A DNA stretch of 64,000 nucleotides, taken from positions 1,116,001 to 1,180,000 of the forward strand of contig CP090855.1 of the NCBI GenBank assembly GCA_041879425.1, read 5' to 3'. This document shows positions 1-9,245 of this stretch, in pieces. The notes beneath the pieces were generated by a model, which was not told the DNA's origin, did not search any database, and saw only the letters and a program-made list of their open reading frames with translations. Within the stretch, counting starts at the first letter, position 1. Each line of letters opens with the position of its first letter. Source of the stretch: Vibrio pomeroyi (lineage in GTDB: Bacteria; Pseudomonadota; Gammaproteobacteria; Enterobacterales; Vibrionaceae). The position numbers were made by a program, and so were the translations under genes.

Positions 1-2209
1 CAGCCAGCGCAGCCGATTTGGCTTGCTGATAATGCTCTGCAAGTTGCTCTAGCGCCTGCTGATTGCCTGTCGCCACTTCATTGACCAAGTCTTGCATCTC
101 ATACACCGCGTAGCTTTCTACTGGCAGAGCATCAACAAAGCGGTTTAGGCGCTCGTATTGGCTGTACAAGGTGCCCTTAGGTTCTGTTGAGTTCCACTTT
201 TCCCAGTTACGAGCATAGTATTGAGCTGGCTCGGTGTATTTAGCTAGCACGCGCAGGTCGTGAATATCTTGGCCTTTTGCAATGCGCTTCAACAACATGT
301 CAGCATCGGCGTGGTGACGTAACCCCACCGAAATTTCCGACCATGTATCCATCGCTTTCATACGCTTATACATACTGCGTTCGTCTGTCAGTTCTGCATC
401 CGACCAGAAACGCTCTGCAATTGCATAGCTACGTGGCCACAAGTAGTTTTCGACCGTGAGGCTGTCTTTGTTCTCTAGCCACATGGTGATCTCGCCGCCT
501 AAAATCAGCTCTTTTTCTTTGTCGGTTAACTCTGCAGGGTAGCCACCATTTGGCTCAGGAATCACACTACCTTCTACATCGCTGCTCGCAATCACTTCAC
601 CAGTGGTTGGCCAGCGCACGTTACCAATTAACTGATAGCTGCCTTCCGCAAACCCATTTGGATTCAAGTTCAAGTTGAACTCGGTGTACGACATGAAGTT
701 ATCGAAGTGGCCGACAAAGGTTTTACCCGGCACATAATTAAGGATGTAGATCTCTTCACGAGACTTGCCGTTGTAATCACTGAACGCGCGGAAAGTGCCG
801 TCTTTCGCTTCAATGATAGTCAGTGTTCCCTTACGTGGGCTGCCTTTAGAACGAGGCTTTTGCCACTGGTAAGTCACAAACTTCTCACCACTGTGCAGCT
901 TATCATCAACCGTGATACCACTTGGCATTGGATCATTACGATAGTGGTAACTGGTTGGCTGAGGTTGGTCTAGGTAGTAACCCGTAGACAGAATACCTGG
1001 GTAGCCCTCTTTCGCTGCACGACCAATGCTGTCGTGTCCTTGCCAGCTTTGAATCACGATAGAAGTTGGCAGATCTTTATGCCAAATCTCATCCCAACCG
1101 GTCATTTTCTTACCGCGCTCTTCCAGCATCTTCTCAACTTTTACATTGAGATAAGACTGCAAGCCGCGTTCGCCGTCGATATTGTTCTCTTCGATAAATT
1201 GCTGATGCTTCTCGCTGTTTTTCCACTGTGCGTAGTTCGGTTCATCACCGCCAATGTGGAAATACTCATCTGGGAATAGTTCTGTCACTTCGTCGAACAC
1301 ATCGCCCAACATGTCATATAGCTCAGGGTTCAGTGGATCCATCAATGGCTCAAATACGCCCCAACCACGTTCTTGTTCGTAGCTTTGACCTTCACCACCC
1401 GACATCAAGCGTGGGTAAGCGTGCGCCACAGCAGAAGAGTGACCCGGCAAGGAGACTTCAGGTATCACACGAATACCAAGGTTACGAGCATACTCGACTA
1501 GGTAACGAACTTGATCTTTGGTGTAGTAATTACCATCGGCAGTTTCAGACCACAGACGCGGCCAAGATTCCGTTTGAATACGAATACCTTGGTCGTCCCA
1601 GAAGTGCCAATGGAACACGTTCATCTTCGCCGATGCCATCGCATCTAACTGACGAATCAGCACGTCGAATTCAATGAAGTGACGCGAGGTATCGTAGGAA
1701 ACACCACGCCAACGGAAGCGAGGTTCATCGACGATTGTAACGGCAGGAATGTGGTAGCCAGTCGCCGAAGTTTCAACGAGCTGTAAAAGGGTTTCGATGC
1801 CGTGAATAGCGCCATAAGGGCTTGGTGCGCTCAGCGTGATTTGCTCACCCTGAGTGGTAATCTTGTAGGACTCTACAGAGTCGATGTTCTGTACTTCAGA
1901 CTTTGGTGCCGCGTCGATATCAATGATCAGGTTCGCTTCGTCTGCACTATCAACCTGCCAGTTTAAAATCGGCACACCCGTTTGGCGCTCTAGGCGATCG
2001 ATAAAGCGTTTCGCCGTGTACTCAACGCGATCAGAGTTAAAGCCTTTGATGTAAACCTTGAAGTTACCGTCGACCTTAACTTGCCCAGCTTGCAGCTCGA
2101 CTGTCTGAGGATACGGCATTAAATTTAGATCGGTATTCGGAGCCATTGCTAACGCCATTGGGGACACTACTGAACCTGAAATCAATAGAGACAATATAGT
2201 TTTTTTCAT
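1..2209 (-). CDS. Beta-N-acetylhexosaminidase, GH20 family (partial, runs off the window)
   Basis: Exo-acting hexosaminidase that removes terminal GlcNAc from chitooligosaccharides, probably in the periplasm. At least 736 residues are visible; the C-terminus lies outside the window. The protein begins with a signal peptide (MKKTILSLLISG..., probable cut after ALA at residue 21). A GH20b-like N-terminal domain follows, then the catalytic barrel with FHIGGDE at about residues 317-323, where Asp322-Glu323 is the family's catalytic pair. The start at 2209 has an AGGA ribosome site. It is the last gene of the minus-strand run deacylase-ridA-symporter-kdgK-eda, which suggests it liberates the sugar acid those genes use. 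The exact family member and substrate are inferred. Confidence 0.88.
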   Translation of the reverse strand, partial: MKKTILSLLISGSVVSPMALAMAPNTDLNLMPYPQTVELQAGQVKVDGNFKVYIKGFNSDRVEYTAKRFIDRLERQTGVPILNWQVDSADEANLIIDIDAAPKSEVQNIDSVESYKITTQGEQITLSAPSPYGAIHGIETLLQLVETSATGYHIPAVTIVDEPRFRWRGVSYDTSRHFIEFDVLIRQLDAMASAKMNVFHWHFWDDQGIRIQTESWPRLWSETADGNYYTKDQVRYLVEYARNLGIRVIPEVSLPGHSSAVAHAYPRLMSGGEGQSYEQERGWGVFEPLMDPLNPELYDMLGDVFDEVTELFPDEYFHIGGDEPNYAQWKNSEKHQQFIEENNIDGERGLQSYLNVKVEKMLEERGKKMTGWDEIWHKDLPTSIVIQSWQGHDSIGRAAKEGYPGILSTGYYLDQPQPTSYHYRNDPMPSGITVDDKLHSGEKFVTYQWQKPRSKGSPRKGTLTIIEAKDGTFRAFSDYNGKSREEIYILNYVPGKTFVGHFDNFMSYTEFNLNLNPNGFAEGSYQLIGNVRWPTTGEVIASSDVEGSVIPEPNGGYPAELTDKEKELILGGEITMWLENKDSLTVENYLWPRSYAIAERFWSDAELTDERSMYKRMKAMDTWSEISVGLRHHADADMLLKRIAKGQDIHDLRVLAKYTEPAQYYARNWEKWNSTEPKGTLYSQYERLNRFVDALPVESYAVYEMQDLVNEVATGNQQALEQLAEHYQQAKSAALA

Positions 2210-2234
2210 TATTAGTTTTCCTATATAACGGACG

Positions 2235-2272
2235 TTCTGTTTTGTTTATCGGAGGCGATTCACAAAACAGAA
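2235..2272 (-). promoter_or_regulatory. Long hairpin in the leader of the hexosaminidase mRNA
   Basis: An 11-bp perfect inverted repeat (TTCTGTTTTGT at 2235-2245, ACAAAACAGAA at 2262-2272) encloses a second 4-bp stem (ATCG-GAGG-CGAT). It sits between eda and the hexosaminidase start, 25 bp before the start codon. No T-tract follows on the minus strand, so it does not look like a normal terminator. It may be a processing or stability element, or an operator. Confidence 0.55.
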
Positions 2273-2350
2273 GCTTCAGCCACTGCTGTTGTTTATCGTA
2301 AACTCAAAGCCTATCGCCTGTTAAAAACGAATGAGCTCACAAACTGATGA

Positions 2351-2980
2351 CTAGCTAACCAACTCAACCGCTTCACGAACCAACACCGCGATCTCATCCC
2401 ACTGTTCGTTCTCGATCACCTTTGGAGAAACCATCCACGTGCCACCGCAACAGACTACGCGATCGATCGCTAGGTAATCATTGACGTTGTGTTTGCCGAT
2501 ACCGCCAGTCGGCATTAGCGACACATCAACGTAAGGCGCTAGCAAAGATTTCACCATGTTGATGCCGCCAGACGCTTCAGCAGGGAAGAACTTCAAGAAG
2601 TTAAGGCCTAGCTCCAACGCTTGCTCTACTTGGCTTGGGTTGTTTACGCCAGGAACGATTGGCATACCGATCTCTTGGCAACGCTTAACCGTGTTTGAGT
2701 TCAGGCCAGGTGCAACGATGAACTCACTGCCCGCTTCTTTTGCAAGGTCGATCTGCTCTGGTGTCAGTACTGTACCCGCGCCGATACACATCTCTGGGTA
2801 AGCATCACGCATCGCACGAATCGAATCTGCTGCCGCTTCGGTACGGAACGTCACTTCTGCTACTGGCAGGCCGTTTTCGACTAATACTTTTGCTAGTGGA
2901 ATCGCATGTTCCACCTTGTTGATTTGAATAACAGGAATGACTTTGAATTGCTTAAGTGTGTTGATCATTTCTTGAGACAT
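2351..2980 (-). CDS. eda: KDPG/KHG aldolase
   Basis: Cleaves 2-keto-3-deoxy-6-phosphogluconate into pyruvate and glyceraldehyde-3-phosphate in the cytoplasm. The 209-residue length is usual for the family. The Schiff-base lysine is Lys130 in FLKFFPAE, and Glu42 and Arg46 lie in AEVTFRT. The gene follows kdgK by 20 bp on the same strand, so the pair converts KDG to central metabolites. In this cluster the KDG probably comes from D-glucosaminate rather than from gluconate or pectin, because the upstream genes resemble D-amino-acid enzymes. Confidence 0.93.
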   Translation of the reverse strand: MSQEMINTLKQFKVIPVIQINKVEHAIPLAKVLVENGLPVAEVTFRTEAAADSIRAMRDAYPEMCIGAGTVLTPEQIDLAKEAGSEFIVAPGLNSNTVKRCQEIGMPIVPGVNNPSQVEQALELGLNFLKFFPAEASGGINMVKSLLAPYVDVSLMPTGGIGKHNVNDYLAIDRVVCCGGTWMVSPKVIENEQWDEIAVLVREAVELVS

Positions 2981-3000
2981 AATAAATTCGCTTTATTTTT

Positions 3001-3948
3001 CTATTTTTTAATTAAGTGATTCATAGCGCTTACCGGGATGATCGCGCCAGAGTATTGAATAACGGTAGAAGCTAGTTGGTGACCTAGTTCTGCTGCATCG
3101 GTGGTGCTCTCACCTGTAAGGCGCGCAGCTAGATACCCCGCGGCAAAGGAGTCACCAGCAGCGCAGGTGTCTACCACGTTAGAAACACGAGTCGCGGATA
3201 CATAGCTCTCAACAACATCGCCTTGTTCAACTTGAACAATCTTGCATGGCTCACTGCCACGTTTGATGACGATCTCTTGGCAACCCAAGCGAAGGCAGCG
3301 TTGTTGAACGCTCTCAGAATTACCCCAAACCAGCAGATCGTCGTCTTCGGTAATCAGTGCGATGTCTACCAATGGCAGTAACTTCGCATACCAATGTTGT
3401 GCTTGAGCTGTTGTCCAAAGCTGTGGGCGATAGTTATTGTCAAAAATCACCTTGCCGTCTTGATTTGAGAACACGCTAATGGCTTTGAATAAGCGCTCAC
3501 GTGAGGCGTCATCTAAAATCGCGATACTGATACCGCTGATATAAACCGCATCGACTTGTTTCTCTGTCAGGGCGATTTCAAGCTTATTCAGGTCGTCAGC
3601 TTGAAAGTAAGATTTGACTGCCGCGTCGTTGCGCCAGTAGTGAAAGTGTCGCTCGCCTGTCTCGTCGGTTTCAACCATGTAGAGTCCAGGAAGCTTGTTC
3701 GCAATGCGTTCTACGAAATTGGTTTGAATACCTTCTAGCTGCCAGCTATCAATCATATTTTGAGACAGCTCATCACTGCCAAGGCCTGTCGCATAGTGCA
3801 CAGAGAGGTTTTGATGTTGAGTTAAGCGAGAAAGGTAAAGTGCGGTGTTAAGTGTGTCACCGCCAAACTTTTTGGTTAATGGAGAGCCGCTGATTTCGAC
3901 CATACATTCGCCAAAAAAAGCAATATTGAAGTTAGAAGATGCAGGCAT
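3001..3948 (-). CDS. kdgK: 2-keto-3-deoxygluconate kinase, PfkB family
   Basis: Phosphorylates KDG to KDPG with ATP. It is a 315-residue ribokinase-fold protein. The C-terminal anion-hole motif DTCAAGDSF contains the catalytic base Asp266, and an N-terminal GGDTLN motif at about residues 29-34 matches sugar-binding PfkB kinases. The ribosome site AGGA lies 8 bp before the start. It sits between the symporter gene and eda, and a terminator-like hairpin lies just upstream of it. Substrate assignment rests on sequence resemblance plus the adjacent eda. Confidence 0.9.
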   Translation of the reverse strand: MPASSNFNIAFFGECMVEISGSPLTKKFGGDTLNTALYLSRLTQHQNLSVHYATGLGSDELSQNMIDSWQLEGIQTNFVERIANKLPGLYMVETDETGERHFHYWRNDAAVKSYFQADDLNKLEIALTEKQVDAVYISGISIAILDDASRERLFKAISVFSNQDGKVIFDNNYRPQLWTTAQAQHWYAKLLPLVDIALITEDDDLLVWGNSESVQQRCLRLGCQEIVIKRGSEPCKIVQVEQGDVVESYVSATRVSNVVDTCAAGDSFAAGYLAARLTGESTTDAAELGHQLASTVIQYSGAIIPVSAMNHLIKK

Positions 3949-3979
3949 AGCCGATCCTAAAATAGAGAGATATATGGGG

Positions 3980-4008
3980 AAAAAGGCCCTGCCACTAAGC
4001 AGGGCCTG
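3980..4008 (-). terminator. Intrinsic terminator between symporter gene and kdgK
   Basis: On the minus strand, GGCCCTGC (3999-4007 side) pairs with GCAGGGCC across a 6-nt loop and is followed by five T residues (3980-3984). Because kdgK and eda continue in the same direction, it probably acts as a partial terminator that lowers kdgK-eda expression, or kdgK has its own promoter. Confidence 0.75.
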
Positions 4009-4038
4009 AATTAAGCAAACCAGTTGTGGAGACTAGGT

Positions 4039-5553
4039 TTAGCTTGTTTGATTTGCAGGACGTTGAGGTGCCGCTTCTTCTTCAAGTACGCCAGTCTCAG
4101 ACATTTCCATCTCCATCAGAGCACGCTCGTCATCAAGAATCGCTTTTGCCATTTCAGGTGTTACTTGGTTAGCCGGAGTCACTAGGCTCACAACCACACC
4201 TGCCGTTAGAGCAAACAGACATGATGGGATTACTGGGTTGCCCCAGAAGGCTGTGTAGTCAGCGTTTAGCATTACTACGAATGAAGCCACAGAAGCACCC
4301 GCTAGCGTTGCAAGCGCACCTTGCCAGTTGTAGCGTTTCCAGAATTTACCCAACATACCGCACACAAACATGCCCGACATAACCGTTGAAATCATCTTAG
4401 TGATGTAGCCAATGATGTCGTTTGACGTCAGTGCGAACAGTAGTGCGAAGCCAATCACCACAACCAAAGCTAGACGAGAGTAGTTCAACATTGATTCTTT
4501 GTTTGGTACGCGGCCTGTGAACATCACGTACACGTCACGCAGTAGGATAGATACACCGGCAATCGCATCTGAGCTTGCGCTCGACATGGTTGCAGATAGA
4601 CCTGCGATAAGAACAATCATACCTACGCCAACTGGAAGAACCGTTGCAGCTACGTAAGGGAACGAATAGTTCGGGTTATCCAATGATGGGTCGATTGCGT
4701 GTGCAGCCATACCAATGATTGCTGGAATAATTGAGAAGAAAAGGTACAACACACCAGAAGCAACGAATGAGCGACGGATAGTTGAAACATCTTTACCAGA
4801 GTAGATACGCTGACGGAATGAAGGTGTTGCAAGTACGCCCACACCGATAACCACAGCCAGAGAAACAGCAGGCAGAATGCCCAGTTTATCGATTGCTAAA
4901 AAGCTTGTAGCAGCAGGGTCCATCGCAGCGTAAAGGTTGTCCATGCCACCGATGTGATCAACAGACATTACAGCCATTAGGATGAAGCCAGCAAAAAGGA
5001 TGATTGCTTGAATCGTATCGGTCCATACAACCGCTGTGTAACCACCGATAACGACGTAGATAGTAAATGCTGCAGCAATAATGATTTTCGCAAGGTTAAG
5101 GTCGATGTCTGCAATCCACGCTAGATACATGCCACCACCTAGAATGTGCGCACCTAACCAACCGATTGACGCGATAAAGATAAGTAGGCCAACCACGTTT
5201 TTTACGATTCGGTTAGCGCCAACGTAATAAGCCAGCTCTTCACTCATAGTCATGAAGTTCAGTTTACGAACCGGAGCAAACCAAAGTGCAAGCAATAGGA
5301 TGCCTACAGCACCGCCAATTCCGTACAGAGCACCTGCCCAACCATTTGCGTAGCCAAAGCCAACCGCGCCCATACTTGAACCCGTGCCGACCATAGTCGC
5401 AACTGTTGTACCAAGTACTAAAAATAATGGCAGGCCACGGCCGCCTAATAAGAAATCTTCGCCAGATTTTTGATTACGCGAGACAAACCAGCCTAACCAA
5501 ATTAAAAAACATACGTACACGCCGAAGCCTGTAAGAAAAAGTGTGCTGTTCAT
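4039..5553 (-). CDS. Sodium:solute symporter (SSS family)
   Basis: Inner-membrane sodium-coupled transporter of 504 residues with about 13 predicted hydrophobic segments, an SSS-type N-terminal half (GGRGLPLFLVLGTTVATMVG) and a charged cytoplasmic tail rich in Glu. Its position inside the deacylase-kdgK-eda run suggests uptake of the sugar acid or amino-sugar acid degraded by the cluster. It has a GAGGTG ribosome site. A 206-bp AT-rich gap separates it from ridA and may hold a secondary promoter. The substrate is inferred from neighbours only. Confidence 0.85.
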   Translation of the reverse strand: MNSTLFLTGFGVYVCFLIWLGWFVSRNQKSGEDFLLGGRGLPLFLVLGTTVATMVGTGSSMGAVGFGYANGWAGALYGIGGAVGILLLALWFAPVRKLNFMTMSEELAYYVGANRIVKNVVGLLIFIASIGWLGAHILGGGMYLAWIADIDLNLAKIIIAAAFTIYVVIGGYTAVVWTDTIQAIILFAGFILMAVMSVDHIGGMDNLYAAMDPAATSFLAIDKLGILPAVSLAVVIGVGVLATPSFRQRIYSGKDVSTIRRSFVASGVLYLFFSIIPAIIGMAAHAIDPSLDNPNYSFPYVAATVLPVGVGMIVLIAGLSATMSSASSDAIAGVSILLRDVYVMFTGRVPNKESMLNYSRLALVVVIGFALLFALTSNDIIGYITKMISTVMSGMFVCGMLGKFWKRYNWQGALATLAGASVASFVVMLNADYTAFWGNPVIPSCLFALTAGVVVSLVTPANQVTPEMAKAILDDERALMEMEMSETGVLEEEAAPQRPANQTS

Positions 5554-5759
5554 TTGACACCTCTCAGTGAAATATTGAGTTCATTCTTGAACTTTATTTA
5601 TGATTCATTCATTTTTATATTTCATATAATTACTTTATTGATTTTATCTATTTTAATTAAAGTAATTTTTATAAATGTAGGGTGAGAGTATTAAAGGATA
5701 ATAACAGGGATGACTAACCCCTAATACTCTCTAAGTAGGTAATTGTGATTAGGTTATTA

Positions 5760-6152
5760 CTAAACGCGATCAGCGCGGTAGCAAGTCACATCTACTTCAA
5801 CCTTCACGTCTACAACTAGGTCGCAAACCATGCAGATACGAGCCGGTGGGTTAGCACCGAAGAACTCTTTGAATACCTTATTAAAAGATTGGAAGTAACG
5901 AGAATCCGTTAGCACAACCTTTACGTGCATTACGTCTTCTAGGCCGTAGCCCGCTTCAGTCATGATATCGACACAGTTTTGGATCGCTAGGCGAGACTGG
6001 TCAACAATGCCACCCTCTACCACTTCACCATCTGTCATCGGTGTCTGGCCAGAAACGTACAGGAAACCACCCGCTTCAGTTGCGCGTACAAATGGTAAAT
6101 GTTGTCCGCCTGTACCTGTACCGCCTTCAACACCGTAACGTTTAATAGTCAT
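5760..6152 (-). CDS. RidA-family enamine/imine deaminase
   Basis: A 130-residue protein of the RidA/YjgF/UK114 family. These enzymes hydrolyse reactive enamine or imine intermediates released by PLP dehydratases. The conserved arginine is in PPARICMV and the conserved acidic residue in VEVDVTCYR. It lies downstream of the deacylase and is divergently linked to a DSD-type PLP lyase, so the likely job is to clear the 2-imino/enamine product formed when D-glucosaminate loses water. It may equally be a generic detoxifier. Confidence 0.87.
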   Translation of the reverse strand: MTIKRYGVEGGTGTGGQHLPFVRATEAGGFLYVSGQTPMTDGEVVEGGIVDQSRLAIQNCVDIMTEAGYGLEDVMHVKVVLTDSRYFQSFNKVFKEFFGANPPARICMVCDLVVDVKVEVDVTCYRADRV

Positions 6153-6271
6153 TTTTTAACTCCACTTCTTTATAGATAATATTGGGTTTATAGATAAAAC
6201 AGTTTCTATTCCAATATATTTAAATTAATTCGTCGTTTTTATCACTGTATATTTAATAAAATAATTAAATT

Positions 6272-7705
6272 CTAATTACGGTAAATAAAAACGCCTGAAC
6301 GATTATTTTTTACTTTTCCTTTTTGGTAAGTTAACTCACCATTTACAAATACACTTTCGATTCCCTCAGCAACTGAAATAGGATTTTCAAATGTTGCTGT
6401 GTCTTTAATATTCTTTGGATCAAATAAAACTAAATCGGCAAATGCGTCTTGGCGAATCTCACCTCTTCCCGCGAGGTTGTAGCGCTTCGCAGACATTCCG
6501 GTCATTTTGTGAATCGCTTCTGGCAGCGCGAACAGTTTTTCATCTCGGCAGTAGTGACCCAACACTTTCGGGAAGGTGCCCCACAATCTTGGATGCGGAT
6601 GCGGGTCATTGGGTAAACCATCAGAACCAACCATGGTCAGCTTGTATTTCAATACGCGCTTTACGTCGTTCTCATCCATACAGTGATAAACTGCACCTGC
6701 TGGTTGAAGCGCTTTTGCTGCGTCCATCAGCGGTAGGTTCATCTCGTCAGCAATCTGCTTAAGCGTTTTACCTGCATGTTCTGGCTTTGCTTTAGACCAA
6801 GTGATGAAGATGTCGAAATCGTCTGTCACCTGTTTCAAATCTAATGTCGAGGAGCTCGCTGAGTATGGGTAGCAGTCGCAAGACACATCTTGGTGCTCTG
6901 AAACCTTGTCCATCAAATCAAGTACTTCAACGGTTCTACCCCAGTTACCAGCACCTGCACATTTAAGGTGAGAGATAACAACAGGTACTTTCGCGTACAG
7001 CCCAGTCTCAAACGCTTCTTCCATCGCGCTTAAGATCTCTTCGAACTCGGTACGCATATGCGTGGTATAGATGCCGCCATGGCTAGACAGCACTTTCGCT
7101 AACTGCATTACTTCATTGGCGTTGGCTTGTTTCGCGCTGGCGTAAGCCAAACCCGAACTCAAACCCAATGCACCCTGCTCCATCGCTAAATCAAGGTTGG
7201 TTTGCATTGCTGCAATTTCTTCTTCGCTTGCGGTGCGTTGTAGGTCGTCCATCACTTGGTTACGCAGTGTGGTGTGACCAACTAACGCTGCTACGTTCAC
7301 CGCTGGTTGCGCTTGCTCTACGGCTTGTGCATACGCGGCAAAGGTTGGGTATTTGAAATCAGCCTGCGCGCCCAAAAGATTCATTGGGTCAGGTGGATCG
7401 CCCGCCAAAACCGTTGGCGATGCGCTGATGCCACAGTTGCCAACAATCACGGTTGTCACGCCTTGGCTAATCTTAGGTAGACAGTCTGGGTAACGAATTA
7501 CATTGGTATCGTCGTGTGTGTGTACATCGATGAATCCAGGAGCCAATGCTAAGCCTGCTCCCTCAACCAACTGGCTACAATCTTCATGATCGATTTTGCC
7601 AATTTCAGCGATTTTTCCATCTCGGATTGCTACATCGGCACAAAACGATTGTTCGCCGGTGCCATCAAACACCTCTACATTTTTAATTATCGTATCGAAC
7701 AACAT
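6272..7705 (-). CDS. N-acyl-D-amino-acid deacylase family amidohydrolase
   Basis: Zinc amidohydrolase of 477 residues. FIDVHTHDD places metal-binding His62 and His64, VGNCGIS has the D-aminoacylase-type Cys91, and TTHMRTE, ISHLKCAG and GSDGLPND supply later ligands. Family members release acetate from N-acyl-D-amino acids. In marine oxidative chitin use, a relative deacetylates 2-acetamido-2-deoxy-D-gluconate, and the neighbouring kdgK, eda and DSD-type lyase favour that substrate here. It is transcribed divergently from the lyase across a 176-bp region with a strong palindrome, and is the first gene of the minus-strand run. Confidence 0.88.
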   Translation of the reverse strand: MLFDTIIKNVEVFDGTGEQSFCADVAIRDGKIAEIGKIDHEDCSQLVEGAGLALAPGFIDVHTHDDTNVIRYPDCLPKISQGVTTVIVGNCGISASPTVLAGDPPDPMNLLGAQADFKYPTFAAYAQAVEQAQPAVNVAALVGHTTLRNQVMDDLQRTASEEEIAAMQTNLDLAMEQGALGLSSGLAYASAKQANANEVMQLAKVLSSHGGIYTTHMRTEFEEILSAMEEAFETGLYAKVPVVISHLKCAGAGNWGRTVEVLDLMDKVSEHQDVSCDCYPYSASSSTLDLKQVTDDFDIFITWSKAKPEHAGKTLKQIADEMNLPLMDAAKALQPAGAVYHCMDENDVKRVLKYKLTMVGSDGLPNDPHPHPRLWGTFPKVLGHYCRDEKLFALPEAIHKMTGMSAKRYNLAGRGEIRQDAFADLVLFDPKNIKDTATFENPISVAEGIESVFVNGELTYQKGKVKNNRSGVFIYRN

Positions 7706-7798
7706 TTCTCACTCTCTCAATCCACTTTGTTGATGGAGCTATATTAGAAATCCAGCCGATTATTTTCAGTGACAAAACACACATAATATTTTAATTTG

Positions 7799-7817
7799 TG
7801 TGATAGTTTCTATCACA
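7799..7817. promoter_or_regulatory. 19-bp palindromic operator candidate
   Basis: TGTGATAG and CTATCACA form a perfect inverted repeat around TTT in the divergent promoter region between the deacylase and lyase genes. The nearest encoded regulator is the RpiR protein at 9246-10109, so this is its most likely operator. The 9-bp gap between TGTGA and TCACA is longer than the 6 bp of a CRP site. Confidence 0.6.
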
Positions 7818-7881
7818 AACTGCATCACATATATATTTAAACATTAAATAACAACTACTTAAATCATGTTAGGAATCAGCA

Positions 7882-9156
7882 ATGAAACATAACCCTGCAC
7901 AAAAAGATGTTATAAAGTATCAAAAAGATAGTTTCATCTTGACTGAAAAAGGCCAAAAAGGGAGAGCAACATCACAATCTGAGAACGGTATTTATCGATT
8001 GGTTGATGAAGACATTTCGCTTCCGGTAGCAATTATCAAACAATCAGCGTTGACCAATAACCTGAATTGGATGCAATCATTCGCCGATCATCATCAGGTT
8101 AAATTGTCGCCACACGGCAAAACATCGATGACACCTGATTTCTTCCGTCAACAGCTAGAAAATGGCGCTTGGGGAATTACGGTTGCGACACCTGCACAAG
8201 CAGAAATTGCAGCAATGGCAGGTGCAGAAAGAATCATCATGGCTAACCAATTGGTGGGTAAAACCAACATGGCGATCATCGAACAGCTTATTAGTGAGTT
8301 CGACGTTGATTTCTATTGCTGTGTGGATTCGTCAGTCAACGTGCAGCAACTCAACCAATATTTCTCCAACAAAAAGCAGAAGCTAAAAGTTCTAATCGAG
8401 TTTGGTGTTCCGGGTGGCCGTTGTGGTTGTCGTTCACCTCAAGAAGTTCTAGAGCTGGCGCAAACTATCCAAGATACGCCTGCGCTTTCGCTAGCGGGTA
8501 TTGAGGTATACGAGGGTGTGATTCATGGCGACAATGCCGAGCAAGACATTCGTACCTTCTTAAACCAAGCGCTCACTTCGGTCGAAAGCCTTGCATCAGA
8601 TGGCTTAATTACAGGCCAGCCTATCATCACAGGCGCAGGCTCGGCTTGGTATGACGTGGTGGCAGAATGCTTGGCGAACCTAACGGATTATTTAGCGATT
8701 ATCCGCCCAGGTTGTTATGCCATTCACGATACAGGGATCTACCTCGATGCCCAAAGCAAGGTGTTGCAACGTGCGCAGGTAAACCAAGGTTACGCGTGTG
8801 AACTGGGCGGTGACTTAGAATCGGCACTTGAAGTGTGGGCGTATGTTATCTCTCGTCCGGAGCCAACCAAACTGGTGATTGGGCTAGGTAAGCGTGATGT
8901 GGCCTTTGATGCTGGGTTACCTATTGCTGAGCGTGGCTATCGTAATGGTGAAGCTATCTCAGTGAAAGGCTTAACTGCTACCGCTGTAATGGATCAGCAC
9001 ACCTTTGTTGAAACGGACGGTTCTGCTGAGATTGAAGTGGGCGACATGATTGCGTTTTCAACCTCACACCCATGCTTAACCTTCGACAAATGGCGCTACA
9101 TTGCCATCAGCGATGACGATCATCAGGTAAGCCACTGGGTTGAGACCTGCTTCTAG
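7882..9156 (+). CDS. DSD1-type PLP lyase (D-serine dehydratase-like; probable D-glucosaminate dehydratase)
   Basis: Fold-type III PLP enzyme of 424 residues related to eukaryotic D-serine dehydratase and D-threonine aldolase. PLP-binding Lys80 lies in SPHGKTSM. The C-terminal SHPCLTFDKW supplies the zinc-binding His396 and Cys398 typical of DSD-type dehydratases. The family removes ammonia from beta-hydroxy D-amino acids; D-glucosaminate is such a compound and would give KDG, the substrate of kdgK in this cluster. It is divergent from the deacylase and followed by the rpiR-type regulator. D-serine remains an alternative substrate. Confidence 0.85.
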   Translation: MKHNPAQKDVIKYQKDSFILTEKGQKGRATSQSENGIYRLVDEDISLPVAIIKQSALTNNLNWMQSFADHHQVKLSPHGKTSMTPDFFRQQLENGAWGITVATPAQAEIAAMAGAERIIMANQLVGKTNMAIIEQLISEFDVDFYCCVDSSVNVQQLNQYFSNKKQKLKVLIEFGVPGGRCGCRSPQEVLELAQTIQDTPALSLAGIEVYEGVIHGDNAEQDIRTFLNQALTSVESLASDGLITGQPIITGAGSAWYDVVAECLANLTDYLAIIRPGCYAIHDTGIYLDAQSKVLQRAQVNQGYACELGGDLESALEVWAYVISRPEPTKLVIGLGKRDVAFDAGLPIAERGYRNGEAISVKGLTATAVMDQHTFVETDGSAEIEVGDMIAFSTSHPCLTFDKWRYIAISDDDHQVSHWVETCF

Positions 9157-9205
9157 CTCTATTTTTCAATAAGCTAGAATCAGCGAAGCATTCAGATATA
9201 CTAAC

Positions 9206-9224
9206 GGGGCTAAGGCTTAGCCCC
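9206..9224. promoter_or_regulatory. Palindrome/hairpin just before the RpiR gene
   Basis: GGGGCTAA and TTAGCCCC pair perfectly across GGC. It lies 22 bp before the TTG start of the regulator and has no T-tract. It could be an RNA hairpin that limits read-through or translation from the lyase transcript, or a protein-binding site. Confidence 0.5.
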
Positions 9225-9245
9225 ATCAACAAAGGATCAGGATTC

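Noticed and set aside
7799..7817. Possible CRP site (TGTGA...TCACA)
   Set aside because: The gap between half-sites is 9 bp rather than the 6 bp of CRP sites.
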